24,489 nt of DNA. It comes from a virus. This document shows, one piece after another, positions 6,704 to 14,695 of this stretch. The DNA is taken from the IMG/VR virus record IMGVR_UViG_3300035070_000812, positions 1 through 24,489 of that record; one strand, written 5' to 3'. Below the pieces are notes generated by a model. The model had not been told where the DNA came from, did no database searches, and saw only the letters and a program-made list of their open reading frames with translations. The position numbers and the translations under genes are program-made. Every line of letters starts with the position of its first letter. Positions within the stretch are counted from its first letter, which is position 1.

Positions 6704-9700
6704 ATGGCTTTAGAATCACCAGGAGTACAGGTCAGTGTAATAGACGAAAGTTTTTACACACCAGCTGAACCAGGTACTACCCCACTTATTATTGTTGCGT
6801 CTGGACAAGACAAAACAAACAGTTCCAGTACAGGAATTGCAGCAGGAACATTGAAAGCAAACGCAGGCGAAGTATATACTATTACTAGTCAAAGAGAACT
6901 TGCAGAAACTTTTGGTGACCCTACATTTTACACAGATGCAAGCGGCGCAGCAGTACACGGCGGCGAGCAAAACGAATATGGTCTACAAGCAGCATACAGC
7001 TTTTTAGGTGTAGCTAACAGAGCATACGTAGTACGTGCAGATGTTAACCTAACAGAGTTAACTGCTACTTCAGAAGAGCCAGCAGCTGATCCAGAAGATG
7101 GAACATATTGGTTTGACACGTCGGCAACTAGTTTTGGTGTGTTTGAATGGAATAACGCATCAGCAGTAGCAGGCGGACAAAAGTTCAAAACTGTATCTCC
7201 AATTGTTATTACAAATGAATCACAGCTAGACGGAACTGCTCCAGTACAGAGTGTAGGTAAAGTTGGCGACTATGCAGTAACAGCAGCTACTACAGCACCG
7301 ATCAAACGCTTATGGTACAAAGCAAAAACAAACAACGGTACTTGGGTTGAAGTAGGTTCAAATGCATGGGCTATGGCATGGCCAACTATAGCAGGCACAA
7401 AATCAACTCCAACAATTCAAGGTGGCGACACTTTAACAATTAATGCTACTAACTTGTCTATTACAGCAACAGTTGGCGGCACAGGAGCACAGGATCTTAC
7501 TTCCTTAGTGTCATCTATTAATTCCGAACTTACTACAGCAGGCAAATCGAGCGTTATGTCAGCTGCTATTGTAAACGGTAAATTAGAAATTTATGCAAGC
7601 AATTCAATTGACGGTGCAGGCACTGAAGCAGACAACTCAAATGCAATCACACTAGGTGGTACACTTGTAGCTGCACAAGCATCCGATAGTCCAATTGGTG
7701 TTGCAACAGGTACTTATTACCCACCAAGACTACAACTTTCTGCACACACAACTGTTCCAGAATTTAAAACAATTGATGCGTTTAATCGTCCAAGTGGTAG
7801 TGTTTGGGTTAAAACAACTGATCCAAACGGTGGTGCTAAATGGCGTGTTAAAGCATGGAACGGCGAAACAAAACTTTGGGATGACCAAGGCGCACCAGTT
7901 TATGCAAATAACCAAGAAGCAATTTACAATCTAGATAGAGCAGCAGGCGGAGCAAACATTGGTGTAGGTACACTATATGTTCAGTCTAACGCAGGCGAAA
8001 CATTTGGCGCAGATACAACTCCTTCACTAGCAACATTTAAAATCTTCCGTAGAGAAGTTTTAGGTGCAGTAAGCATTGCATCGGCTCCTATTGCAGGAAC
8101 AACATTTACAAATGGTACAGCGTATGATTTTGTAATTAGTGAAACTATGCCAAACAGCAAAATGTTAACTACAAAGAACGGTAGCTTTGTTGGCTCAGCT
8201 GACGCAACTACTAACGCTGAGCGCTTTGCATCAGCAATCAATGGTATTGGCTTAGTTTATGTAACTGCAACTATTGATAGTCAAAACAGAGTAGTTATTA
8301 CACACGCAGCAGGCGGTGACTTCCGTATTGGCGATGGTACCAATGTACCGTTCTCAACAGCAGGCTTTAGTGCATATGTAAGTTCAGGAATCGGAACTGC
8401 AAACTTATACGGCGCACCAGGTGGCGACACAGTACATAACTTTGTAGCAAGTGGATGGAAATTCCTAGCACCAAAATCAAGTGCTGATAATCCAACTAGC
8501 TTAACAGCAGATGGCGCACTATGGTATAATAGCATTGTTGATGAAATTGATGTTATGGTACACGACGGCACAAACTGGGTTGGCTATAAAAATCAATTTA
8601 CTGACTTCTCAGGAGTTATTGTTAGTGCTACGCAACCGTACAGAAGACAAGACGGAACGTCTGCACTAAAATACGGCGACCTATGGGTTAGTACAGCAGA
8701 TTTAGAAAATTATCCGCTAATGTATCGCTATAACTTAGCAGGTACTTGGGAGTTGCTTGACGGTACTGATCAAACAAGTGAAGATGGTATCTTGTTTGCA
8801 GATGCACGTTGGGGAACAACAGGTGGAACACCAGATGGTCTTGCATCAGCAACTATTGATGAATTACTAACTAGCAACTACTTAGATCACGATGCTCCGG
8901 ATCCAGCACTTTACCCACGTGGTATGTTGCTATGGAATACACGTAGAAGTGGTTTTAACGTTAAGAAATTTATTCGTAACTATGTTCCGTTGATTGAAGA
9001 AAACCAACGTGGTTCAGATGCTGACGCATCAATGAGCAACTACTATCCACATCGTTGGGTAACAGTTTCTACAAACAACGAAGATGGTTCAGGCGCATTT
9101 GGTCGCAAAGCGCAGCGCAAGGTTGTTGTACGTGAGCTACAGGCTCTAGTTAATAGTAACGAGCGTATACGTGACGAAGAAGGTCTAAACTTTAACTTAA
9201 TGGCTTGCCCAGGTTATCCGGAACTAATCGGCGAAATGGTAACACTAAACGTTGATCGCGGATTGACAGCATTTGTGTTAGGTGATACACCGTTTAGATT
9301 AAACTCAAGCGGCACAGAACTTAACAACTGGGGCTTGAATGTTGCAGGTGCATTTGAAGACAATGACGAAGGTCTAGTTACTTCAGATGAATACTTAGGC
9401 ATTTATTACCCATGTGGCTTTACAAGTGATAATGCAGGAAACAACATTGTTGTTCCAGCGTCACACATGATGATGCGCACTATTGCACTAAGTGACCAAG
9501 TTAGCTTCCCCTGGTTTGCACCAGCAGGAACAAGACGAGGCGGAGTATCTAATGCAAGTGCAGTTGGATATGTAAGTGCAGAAGGCGAATTTAAAACAGT
9601 TGCATTAAATGAAGGTCAACGTAACGTTCTATATAACGTAAATGTTAACCCAATTACATTTATTACAGGCAGTGGTGTTATTGCAATGGGTCAAAAAACT

Positions 9701-10045
9701 CGTGCAAGAGGTGCTAGTGCATTGGATAGAATTAACGTATCAAGACTAGTTGTGTACTTACGTAGACAATTAAATGCTCTTGCTAAACCTTATATCTTTG
9801 AACCGAACGATAAGATTACACGCGATGAAATCAAACAACAAGTTGAGAGCTTAATGCTTGAGCTAGTTGGACAACGTGCGCTATATGACTTCTTAGTTGT
9901 ATGTGACGAGTCTAATAACACTCCAAGCAGAATTGACCGTAATCAACTTTATGTAGACATTGCTATTGAACCAGTCAAAGCAGTTGAATTTATCTACATT
10001 CCACTACGTTTGAAAAACACCGGTGAGATTGCAAGTCTTGGATAA
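6704..10045 (+). CDS. gp18: Contractile tail sheath protein with large internal insertion
   Basis: 1,113 residues, against about 660 in T4 gp18. The N-terminus (ALESPGVQVSVIDES, about 2-16, then a QAAYSFLG-x-ANRAYVVRAD segment near 100-120) and the C-terminal ~370 residues (from GMLLWNTRRSG at about 740, including GRKAQRKVVVRELQ and NALAKPYIFEPND) are typical sheath domains. The C-terminal part drives sheath-sheath and tube contacts during contraction. Residues ~125-735 are an insertion of Gly/Thr/Ala-rich beta domains. At least four short W-containing repeats (D/S-G-x-x-W-F/V/Y-x-T, near residues 132, 364, 603 and 656) occur in it, so the insertion probably decorates the outside of the tail. 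CAGGAG ribosome site; late-type promoter upstream. Confidence 0.9.
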   Translation: MALESPGVQVSVIDESFYTPAEPGTTPLIIVASGQDKTNSSSTGIAAGTLKANAGEVYTITSQRELAETFGDPTFYTDASGAAVHGGEQNEYGLQAAYSFLGVANRAYVVRADVNLTELTATSEEPAADPEDGTYWFDTSATSFGVFEWNNASAVAGGQKFKTVSPIVITNESQLDGTAPVQSVGKVGDYAVTAATTAPIKRLWYKAKTNNGTWVEVGSNAWAMAWPTIAGTKSTPTIQGGDTLTINATNLSITATVGGTGAQDLTSLVSSINSELTTAGKSSVMSAAIVNGKLEIYASNSIDGAGTEADNSNAITLGGTLVAAQASDSPIGVATGTYYPPRLQLSAHTTVPEFKTIDAFNRPSGSVWVKTTDPNGGAKWRVKAWNGETKLWDDQGAPVYANNQEAIYNLDRAAGGANIGVGTLYVQSNAGETFGADTTPSLATFKIFRREVLGAVSIASAPIAGTTFTNGTAYDFVISETMPNSKMLTTKNGSFVGSADATTNAERFASAINGIGLVYVTATIDSQNRVVITHAAGGDFRIGDGTNVPFSTAGFSAYVSSGIGTANLYGAPGGDTVHNFVASGWKFLAPKSSADNPTSLTADGALWYNSIVDEIDVMVHDGTNWVGYKNQFTDFSGVIVSATQPYRRQDGTSALKYGDLWVSTADLENYPLMYRYNLAGTWELLDGTDQTSEDGILFADARWGTTGGTPDGLASATIDELLTSNYLDHDAPDPALYPRGMLLWNTRRSGFNVKKFIRNYVPLIEENQRGSDADASMSNYYPHRWVTVSTNNEDGSGAFGRKAQRKVVVRELQALVNSNERIRDEEGLNFNLMACPGYPELIGEMVTLNVDRGLTAFVLGDTPFRLNSSGTELNNWGLNVAGAFEDNDEGLVTSDEYLGIYYPCGFTSDNAGNNIVVPASHMMMRTIALSDQVSFPWFAPAGTRRGGVSNASAVGYVSAEGEFKTVALNEGQRNVLYNVNVNPITFITGSGVIAMGQKTRARGASALDRINVSRLVVYLRRQLNALAKPYIFEPNDKITRDEIKQQVESLMLELVGQRALYDFLVVCDESNNTPSRIDRNQLYVDIAIEPVKAVEFIYIPLRLKNTGEIASLG

Positions 10046-10053
10046 GATAAATA
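10046..10053 (+). promoter_or_regulatory. T4-type late promoter octamer for tail tube
   Basis: GATAAATA followed by C begins just after the sheath stop codon. Predicted start near 10059, giving a ~20-base leader with ACAGGAG ahead of the ATG at 10079. Position and leader suit a late promoter that boosts tail tube synthesis over the sheath. Confidence 0.6.
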
Positions 10054-10078
10054 CTAATAAGATAAACAGGAGCAAATA

Positions 10079-10705
10079 ATGGCTATATCAACTCTTTCTA
10101 AATTTACAGTTCCTCTTGCTAGCAGTGACTCTGCTAGCAACCAGGGATTGCTAATGCCAAAACTACAGTATCGCTTCCGCCTTACTTTAGAAAACTTTGG
10201 AGTTAGCACACCTACAACAGAACTTACAAAACAGGTAGTGGACGTAACACGACCTACTGTAGGCTTTGAACAAATGACACTAGATGTTTACAACTCACGT
10301 GTTTACCTAGCAGGTAAGCATAGTTGGGAACCTATCACTATTAACTTACGTGAAGATGTAAACAATAATGTACAAAAACTCGTTGGTGAACAATTACAGA
10401 AACAATTCGACTTTTACGAACAATCAAGTGCAGCATCAGGTATCGATTACAAATTTACAACACGTATTGAGATCCTTGATGGCGGCAATGGCGCTAATAC
10501 TCCAACAGTGTTAGAAACCTTTGAACTATACGGGTGCTATGTAGAAAATGCAAACTACAATCAGTTATCTTATAGTGCAAACGAACCAGTATCTATTACA
10601 CTAGCAGTTAGATACGACAACGCAATTCAGTCACCGCAAGGTACTGGCATTGGTACAAACGTTGGTCGTTCAACAGGCTCGTTAGTAACTGGCGGCGGTT
10701 CCTAA
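10079..10705 (+). CDS. gp19: Tail tube protein
   Basis: 208 residues, close to T4 gp19 (163) and to marine relatives of about 200. It polymerises as hexameric rings inside the sheath to form the DNA channel. Visible family features are the beta-strand LMPKLQYRFRLTLENFG (26-42), TKQVVDVTRPTVGFE (50-64), YNSRVYLAGKHSWEPITINLRED (72-94), then FELYGCYVENANY and the late strand VSITLAVRYDNA. The C-terminal ~20 residues are a Gly/Ser/Thr tail. It follows the sheath gene in the classical gp18-gp19 order, has its own late octamer and a strong ribosome site, and is followed by a terminator. A perfect 10-base inverted repeat lies in its first codons (10116-10140). Confidence 0.92.
   Translation: MAISTLSKFTVPLASSDSASNQGLLMPKLQYRFRLTLENFGVSTPTTELTKQVVDVTRPTVGFEQMTLDVYNSRVYLAGKHSWEPITINLREDVNNNVQKLVGEQLQKQFDFYEQSSAASGIDYKFTTRIEILDGGNGANTPTVLETFELYGCYVENANYNQLSYSANEPVSITLAVRYDNAIQSPQGTGIGTNVGRSTGSLVTGGGS
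10116..10140 (+). repeat. Perfect inverted repeat inside tail tube codons 13-21
   Basis: TTGCTAGCAG (10116-10125), loop TGACT, CTGCTAGCAA (10131-10140). Ten uninterrupted pairs with a five-base loop, beginning 37 bases after the start codon. It encodes part of PLASSDSASNQ, so the stem is not forced by the protein. It may slow or pace translation or protect mRNA. Confidence 0.75.
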
Positions 10706-10731
10706 ACTAAAAAAAGAGTTGAGGTAATGTT

Positions 10732-10758
10732 AAGAGGGATCATGTGGTCCCTCTTTTC
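10732..10758 (+). terminator. Rho-independent terminator after tail tube gene
   Basis: Stem AAGAGGGATC (10732-10741), loop ATGT, GGTCCCTCTT (10746-10755), followed by more T. Ten pairs with one G-U, then TTTCTATTA. It lies 26 bases after the gp19 stop and separates the sheath-tube unit from the next gene. Confidence 0.85.
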
Positions 10759-10760
10759 TA

Positions 10761-10776
10761 TTATATGCACATATAA
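10761..10776. repeat. Short AT palindrome between terminator and late octamer
   Basis: TTATATG (10761-10767), CA, CATATAA (10770-10776). Seven-base arms around two bases. It sits eight bases before the late octamer at 10784. It could be an operator-like site, but AT-rich palindromes of this size also arise by chance. Confidence 0.4.
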
Positions 10777-10783
10777 TTTAAAG

Positions 10784-10791
10784 GATAAATA
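10784..10791 (+). promoter_or_regulatory. Late promoter octamer directly before a start codon
   Basis: GATAAATA ends five bases before the ATG at 10797, so the predicted +1 coincides with the A of ATG. The octamer overlaps a possible Shine-Dalgarno AAAGGA (10780-10785), which would not be in a transcript starting at +1; upstream read-through past the terminator would be needed to use it. Confidence 0.5.
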
Positions 10792-10796
10792 TTTAT

Positions 10797-12125
10797 ATGG
10801 CAAATAAACTAAACGGATTTTTAGATAACTTAACAAACGGCGTCTTAAACCCTAAGGGTAATTTAGGCGACTTTCAGCATGCTGCAAGATTATTTACTGA
10901 TGATAATTTTCGCCTAGCACCGAAAAACAAGTTTGTCTATCATGTTGTCTTTAATATTAACCCAGCTGTACCTAATGTTAGGTTTGATAAATTAGAACTT
11001 AACATGTTAGTTAAGAGTGCAGAAATGCCAAGATTTGGTCTTGATACTAGCACAGTTAATCAGTATAATCGAAAAAGAATTGTTACTACAAAGATCAATT
11101 ATGAACCTGTAAGTATTGTGTTTCATGATGATAATAACAACACTACTACTGATATGTGGAAAGCATATTACAAGTACATGATTGCAGACGGCAATTATAC
11201 AGGCGTCGGCTTTAGTGAAGATTCCGCAGGTAATCCACAAGGAAACAACAGTGCCTTTGGGTTAAATCCATATGTAAGTAATAACAATGCATATGGTTTA
11301 GATTACAATACTGCTGGCAGTAAAAAACGATTCTTTACAAGCATACAAATAAGCCAACTGTCTAGACACAGGCACTTTACATATACCTTAGTAAATCCAG
11401 TAATAAACAGTTGGACACACGATACAGTGTCAGCAGGCGAAAGCGGCACAGCTGAAAGCTCTATGAACATTGCATACGAAACAGTGTTGTACCATAATCC
11501 AGGACAAGTAAAACCAGATACTCCTGCAGGATTTGCTGACAGACATTACGACAAAATGCCAAGTCCAATTACACCTGCCGGAGGCGGTAGTGCTACACTA
11601 TTTGGACCAGGTGGCGTTATAGACGGAGTTGCAAACATTTTTGATTTAGTCGGCAGTGGACAAATTAGTACAGTAGGCGGAGTTGTAGAAGCAATTACTA
11701 CAGGTATTAATACTGCTAACAACTTTAAGCAGCTTAATAGTTCCGGTGTTGTAGGCGAAGGATTAAACATATTAACTTCTGGCTTGCAATCCAATGTTAG
11801 TGTTTCTGGTCTAACTGATACTTCATTCCCAACACCTAAAGTATCATCTGCAACAGTTGCTAGTTTAAATACTAATATCAATGCAAACTCTAGTGCTACT
11901 GTTGGAAATAACATATCAGAGTCTACTAGACAAATAACAGCAAGTGTTAAAAAGTTAGACGACTTCACATTGTCAACAGTGTACAAATCCGAATATATCA
12001 CCAATAACGGCGACAGTGACATAAACACTATTAAGTCATCGTACGATGCATTAAGCGAAACTAGAAAGCAAGAGTACAGAACACTTGCAGTAGAAAACAT
12101 TGAAAATGAGTTGAGAGCAAGATGA
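10797..12125 (+). CDS. Tail-tube-related virion structural protein
   Basis: 442 residues. The N-terminal ~230 residues carry GDFQHAARLFTDDNFRLAPKNKF (two overlapping stretches within about 24-45), a VVFNIN strand, ELNMLVKSAEMPRFGLDT (66-83) and a VSIVFHDDNNNTTTDMWKAYYKY segment. These features match the tube-like fold shared by T4 gp19 and the tube initiator gp54, and I recognise the family as a common structural protein of marine T4-like phages. The C-terminal half is Ser/Thr/Asn/Gly-rich and low in aromatic residues, ending in a charged helix (SETRKQEYRTLAVENIENELRAR region). Likely a baseplate-tube interface or tail terminal component; the exact place is inference. The stop overlaps the next start as ATGA. 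Confidence 0.65.
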   Translation: MANKLNGFLDNLTNGVLNPKGNLGDFQHAARLFTDDNFRLAPKNKFVYHVVFNINPAVPNVRFDKLELNMLVKSAEMPRFGLDTSTVNQYNRKRIVTTKINYEPVSIVFHDDNNNTTTDMWKAYYKYMIADGNYTGVGFSEDSAGNPQGNNSAFGLNPYVSNNNAYGLDYNTAGSKKRFFTSIQISQLSRHRHFTYTLVNPVINSWTHDTVSAGESGTAESSMNIAYETVLYHNPGQVKPDTPAGFADRHYDKMPSPITPAGGGSATLFGPGGVIDGVANIFDLVGSGQISTVGGVVEAITTGINTANNFKQLNSSGVVGEGLNILTSGLQSNVSVSGLTDTSFPTPKVSSATVASLNTNINANSSATVGNNISESTRQITASVKKLDDFTLSTVYKSEYITNNGDSDINTIKSSYDALSETRKQEYRTLAVENIENELRAR

Positions 12126-12493
12126 GTGAAAAAATAACTACAAATTTAGAACCGTCGACTACTAATAGAGAAACGAAAACATTCTTTAACAAATACTATA
12201 CAACAGAAATATCTTATCCTGCTAACGAAATAGATGCAGTTGTGTCGTTTTTTACTAAAAGAGGATTTGATACTACTGCTGCTATTAGTGTCGCTACTGC
12301 TATTTTACAACAATCAAAGAACGAAAATGTTCCTGTATTCGAAGTATTAGATACATTAACAGGTTTAGATTCTGTGCAGATTAGTGGAGTAGTAGCTCAG
12401 GTAGTAAACCTTAATAGACCAATAACAAGTGTAGTTGGATCTAAAAGTAAAAATCAAATTAAAAGTTTAGATACCAGAAATATATTACTCTAA
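12122..12493 (+). CDS. Small conserved phage structural protein (unknown function)
   Basis: 123 residues beginning in a four-base ATGA overlap with the upstream gene. The core reads AVVSFFTKRGFDTTAAISVA (39-58), then AILQQSKNENVPVFEVLDTL and VVAQVVNLNRP. This helical 'FFxKRGFDxxAA...LLxQAKxxNVxVFxLLDTLxG' pattern is one I know from marine T4-like phages beside gp4, where it is annotated as hypothetical or structural. No signal, membrane segment or catalytic motif. Its stop overlaps the gp4 start as TAATG. It may assist tail or head completion, but that rests only on the neighbours. Confidence 0.6.
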   Translation: MSEKITTNLEPSTTNRETKTFFNKYYTTEISYPANEIDAVVSFFTKRGFDTTAAISVATAILQQSKNENVPVFEVLDTLTGLDSVQISGVVAQVVNLNRPITSVVGSKSKNQIKSLDTRNILL

Positions 12494-12930
12494 TGCCTAG
12501 ATTTGCCCAAGGAAAGTTCGAGCTCAAAAATCCTGAAAAATACGCAGGTAACAGAACTCCAACTTATCGCAGTAGTTGGGAATGGGCAATGATGAAGTTT
12601 TGTGATGAAAACACTAACGTATCGCAATGGGCAAGTGAAGCAATAAAAATACCCTATCGCAATCCTCTAACAGGCAAGTATACAGTATATGTGCCTGATT
12701 TTTTTATTGTGTATACAGATAAGACTGGCAAGAATAGAGTTGAACTAATTGAAGTTAAACCTGAAAACCAAGCTGACAGAAGTAAGCTAGGAAAATCAAA
12801 AGCAAATCAAGCACACTACATTGTTAATATGGCAAAGTGGGAAGCTGCTAGAGCTTGGTGCAAACAAAAAAGCATTTACTTTCGTGTAATAACAGAGAAT
12901 GATATTTTCCATAACGGCAAAAGAAGATAA
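12493..12930 (+). CDS. gp4: Head completion protein, TnsA/gp4-type nuclease fold
   Basis: 145 residues, close to T4 gp4 (150). It acts on the filled head before tail joining. The signature is clear: YRSSWEW (25-31) with E30, WASEAIKIPYRNP (46-58), YVPDF (66-70) with D69, and ELIEVKP (84-90) with E87 and K89, followed by Q93. Together they form the E...D...ExK set of a PD-(D/E)xK nuclease fold as in TnsA. All candidate catalytic residues are retained, so it may be enzymatically active. Starts within TAATG after the small structural gene. Its stop codon lies in the late octamer of the next gene. Confidence 0.88.
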   Translation: MPRFAQGKFELKNPEKYAGNRTPTYRSSWEWAMMKFCDENTNVSQWASEAIKIPYRNPLTGKYTVYVPDFFIVYTDKTGKNRVELIEVKPENQADRSKLGKSKANQAHYIVNMAKWEAARAWCKQKSIYFRVITENDIFHNGKRR

Positions 12931-12933
12931 ATA
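12926..12933 (+). promoter_or_regulatory. T4-type late promoter octamer for small terminase
   Basis: GATAAATA, containing the gp4 stop codon. Predicted start near 12939 leaves about 20 bases of leader with TAAAAGG as ribosome site before the ATG at 12960. Confidence 0.55.
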
Positions 12934-12959
12934 ATAGTAGCATATAATGGTAAAAGGTC

Positions 12960-13442
12960 ATGACAAAAAAATTAGAAGAATTATTAAATTTACCTGAGAA
13001 TAAAGATATTACTACCGAAGTTCCTTCAACTCCAGTAGTTAAATCTGATGTCGAAGAAACATTTGATGCAATGGCAGAGTTTGATAAAATTGCTGCTGCA
13101 TTGCCTAAGGTATCAGGCCTTGGAACTAAAGCAGATACAGAATTAGATACAATTGCTGATAAAGCAATGCAAACATACGAAGACTTAATGGACTTAGGTA
13201 TGAATGTTGAAAGCAGATACAGTGGCAGAATATTTGAAGTAGCAGGCGGCTTGCTTAAAACTAGCTTAGATGCCAAGACTGCTAAGTTAGATAAAAAACT
13301 TAAAATGATAGAACTACAGCTTAAAAAACAAAAAATGGATCAGGATAACAATTCCGATGATGATGATACATTTGTTGGTGAAGGTAAAGTAATTACAGAT
13401 CGCAATAGTTTACTTGATAAACTACGCAACATTGATAAATAG
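12960..13442 (+). CDS. gp16: Small terminase subunit
   Basis: 160 residues, matching T4 gp16 (164). It forms rings that recognise DNA for packaging and stimulate the gp17 ATPase. The core is characteristic: ALPKVSGLGTKADTELDTIA region, then KAMQTYEDLMDLGMNVESR (68-86 approx.), RIFEVAGGLLKTSLDAKTAK and LDKKLKMIELQLKKQKMDQ, a coiled-coil central domain. The C-terminus is acidic (SDDDDTF) and ends with a LLDKLRNIDK helix. Lies two genes upstream of the large terminase, with two core-like genes inserted between; in T4 the two terminase genes are adjacent. Confidence 0.92.
   Translation: MTKKLEELLNLPENKDITTEVPSTPVVKSDVEETFDAMAEFDKIAAALPKVSGLGTKADTELDTIADKAMQTYEDLMDLGMNVESRYSGRIFEVAGGLLKTSLDAKTAKLDKKLKMIELQLKKQKMDQDNNSDDDDTFVGEGKVITDRNSLLDKLRNIDK
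13434..13441 (+). promoter_or_regulatory. T4-type late promoter octamer
   Basis: GATAAATA overlaps the gp16 TAG stop. Predicted start near 13447, about 20 bases before the ATG at 13467. A TTG at 13452 would lie only five bases into this transcript, which favours the ATG as the start. Confidence 0.5.
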
Positions 13443-13466
13443 TATTATAGTTTGGGAACGAATACA

Positions 13467-13985
13467 ATGAAAAAATTTACAGATTTTCTTACAGAGTCAA
13501 AAAAGACTTATGAATTTAGAATTAGAGTAGCAGGAGATCTTCCAGAAGCATGTGAAGATCGTTTAGAAACTGCATTAAAGAAATTTAATGTACTAAACAT
13601 GTCCAGTGGCAAAACAACACCTATTGTTGAGCGTCCATTAGACTTTCCGCAATTAAAAAACTGCGAAGTACACAGTTGGAACGTTGAATTAGAATACCCG
13701 ACTACATCACATCAACTTCAAGAATATCTTAGAGACACTTGTAAAATTCCTTACTCTCACCTTATTGTACGTAACCCAAACGAGCCACAAGAAGATTATC
13801 AGGAAACTAAAGAAGATAAAGAGTACGAATCAGTACTTAATACTGACTATGCAGTTGAAACAGAAAATCAAAAAATGGCACCTAATAACCAAGTAATGGA
13901 TCTACTTAAAGAACTTGAAGTAGCACGTAAAGAAAACAAGCACGATCCAATTGACAGTGTGCAAAAAGCACCGGAGGCAGAATAA
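13467..13985 (+). CDS. Conserved phage protein, possible capsid/core component
   Basis: 172 residues from the ATG; a TTG five codons earlier is less likely. The N-terminus MKKFTDFLTES resembles the short capsid-targeting leaders of T4 internal proteins, and L-T-E fits the I/L-x-E cleavage rule of the T4 prohead protease. Residues ~14-115 form an alternating beta/helix domain (YEFRIRVAGD, PIVERPLDFPQL, VHSWNVELEYPTT, LQEYLRDTCKIP, SHLIVRNP). The C-terminal third is charged and probably disordered. I recognise the family from marine T4-like phages, where its role is not established. It is coupled to the next gene by TAATG and lies between gp16 and gp17. Function uncertain. Confidence 0.55.
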   Translation: MKKFTDFLTESKKTYEFRIRVAGDLPEACEDRLETALKKFNVLNMSSGKTTPIVERPLDFPQLKNCEVHSWNVELEYPTTSHQLQEYLRDTCKIPYSHLIVRNPNEPQEDYQETKEDKEYESVLNTDYAVETENQKMAPNNQVMDLLKELEVARKENKHDPIDSVQKAPEAE

Positions 13986-14638
13986 TGACTACTATTAAAG
14001 ACATGATTCAACATATGGATCGAATTGAAGGAAATACAAAAAGTACTTCCATTATCACAGAAGCAAGTTTAAGCATTAATGCTAATGCAGAAACAGCAGC
14101 AGAAATTGGCGAACTAATGCGTGTAATGCAATTAGGCGGCATGGTGCATAATGATGGTACTACTAGTGAGCTTCCACACATGGAGCCAGACGGCGATGAA
14201 ATGCCTAGTCCATGCGGCGGTGAGCCAGAAGCACTAGCACTACCTGCACCAGAGCACGATGATCGTGAAATGATGAAACGCAGAATGATGTCACTTGACA
14301 GTATTGAGTCAGGCGATGTCGAAGAAGACTATGCTAATGAGCCTGAAGAAGAATATCACAGTACAGACGACTTACTAGCATCAGGTGATGATCTGCATAA
14401 AACTAAGAAGTCCTATGCACCTACAAATGGCGCAGATAATCCAATGGCAGAAGAAATTAAATCTATTGCAGAGCAGCTAATGGCAGCACTTGCTGAAAAG
14501 AAAGGCGACAAGCCAGACTTTGCAGACATTGATGGCGACGGCGACAAAGAAGAGCCAATGGCAGATGCTGCCGATGATGCAGAAGAAGGTAGCAAGCCTA
14601 AAAAAGGCGAAGTACCTCCACAGTTTAAAAAGAAATAA
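13985..14638 (+). CDS. Acidic phage protein with calcium-loop-like motif, possible scaffold/core
   Basis: 217 residues, strongly acidic and low complexity (many Asp, Glu, Met, Pro), beginning in a TAATG overlap. N-terminal IKDMIQHMDRIE (4-15) is helical, followed by IITEAS (23-28), a possible I-x-E prohead protease site. AETAAEIGELMRVMQLGGM (35-53) is a conserved-looking helix. Near the C-terminus DIDGDGDKEEPM (181-192) resembles an EF-hand or dockerin-type calcium loop, but the final Glu is Met. The chain ends in KKGEVPPQFKKK, a basic tail. Composition and place suit a scaffold or internal head protein, though this is inference. A terminator follows 28 bases after the stop. Confidence 0.5.
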   Translation: MTTIKDMIQHMDRIEGNTKSTSIITEASLSINANAETAAEIGELMRVMQLGGMVHNDGTTSELPHMEPDGDEMPSPCGGEPEALALPAPEHDDREMMKRRMMSLDSIESGDVEEDYANEPEEEYHSTDDLLASGDDLHKTKKSYAPTNGADNPMAEEIKSIAEQLMAALAEKKGDKPDFADIDGDGDKEEPMADAADDAEEGSKPKKGEVPPQFKKK

Positions 14639-14666
14639 GAACGTCCTACCGATTGGACGAACGGCC

Positions 14667-14694
14667 AAATAGCACCTTCGGGTGCTATTTTTTT
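14667..14694 (+). terminator. Rho-independent terminator with UUCG loop
   Basis: AAATAGCACC (14667-14676), loop TTCG, GGTGCTATTT (14681-14690), then TTTT. Ten perfect pairs with the stable UUCG tetraloop and a T tract. It ends four bases before the terminase late octamer core. Confidence 0.93.
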
Positions 14695-14695
14695 G

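Noticed and set aside
11546-12100. 184-codon minus-strand open frame
   Set aside because: Lies opposite a well-supported structural gene, has a Ser/Leu/Val-rich shadow composition, no ribosome site and no known motif.
12943-12948. TATAAT upstream of gp16
   Set aside because: No -35 match at 15-19 bases upstream; the late octamer at 12926 is the better candidate.
13452-13466. TTG start for the 13467 gene
   Set aside because: It would begin five bases into the predicted late transcript with no ribosome site, and the ATG at 13467 gives the MKKFTDFL leader.
14642-14659. CGTCC/GGACG five-base stem before the gp17 terminator
   Set aside because: Short stem with an eight-base loop and no T tract; the UUCG hairpin beside it explains termination.
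14490-14672. 60-codon plus-strand frame running into the terminator
   Set aside because: A +1 shadow of the acidic protein gene, with low-complexity Lys/Gln/Met content, ending inside the terminator stem.
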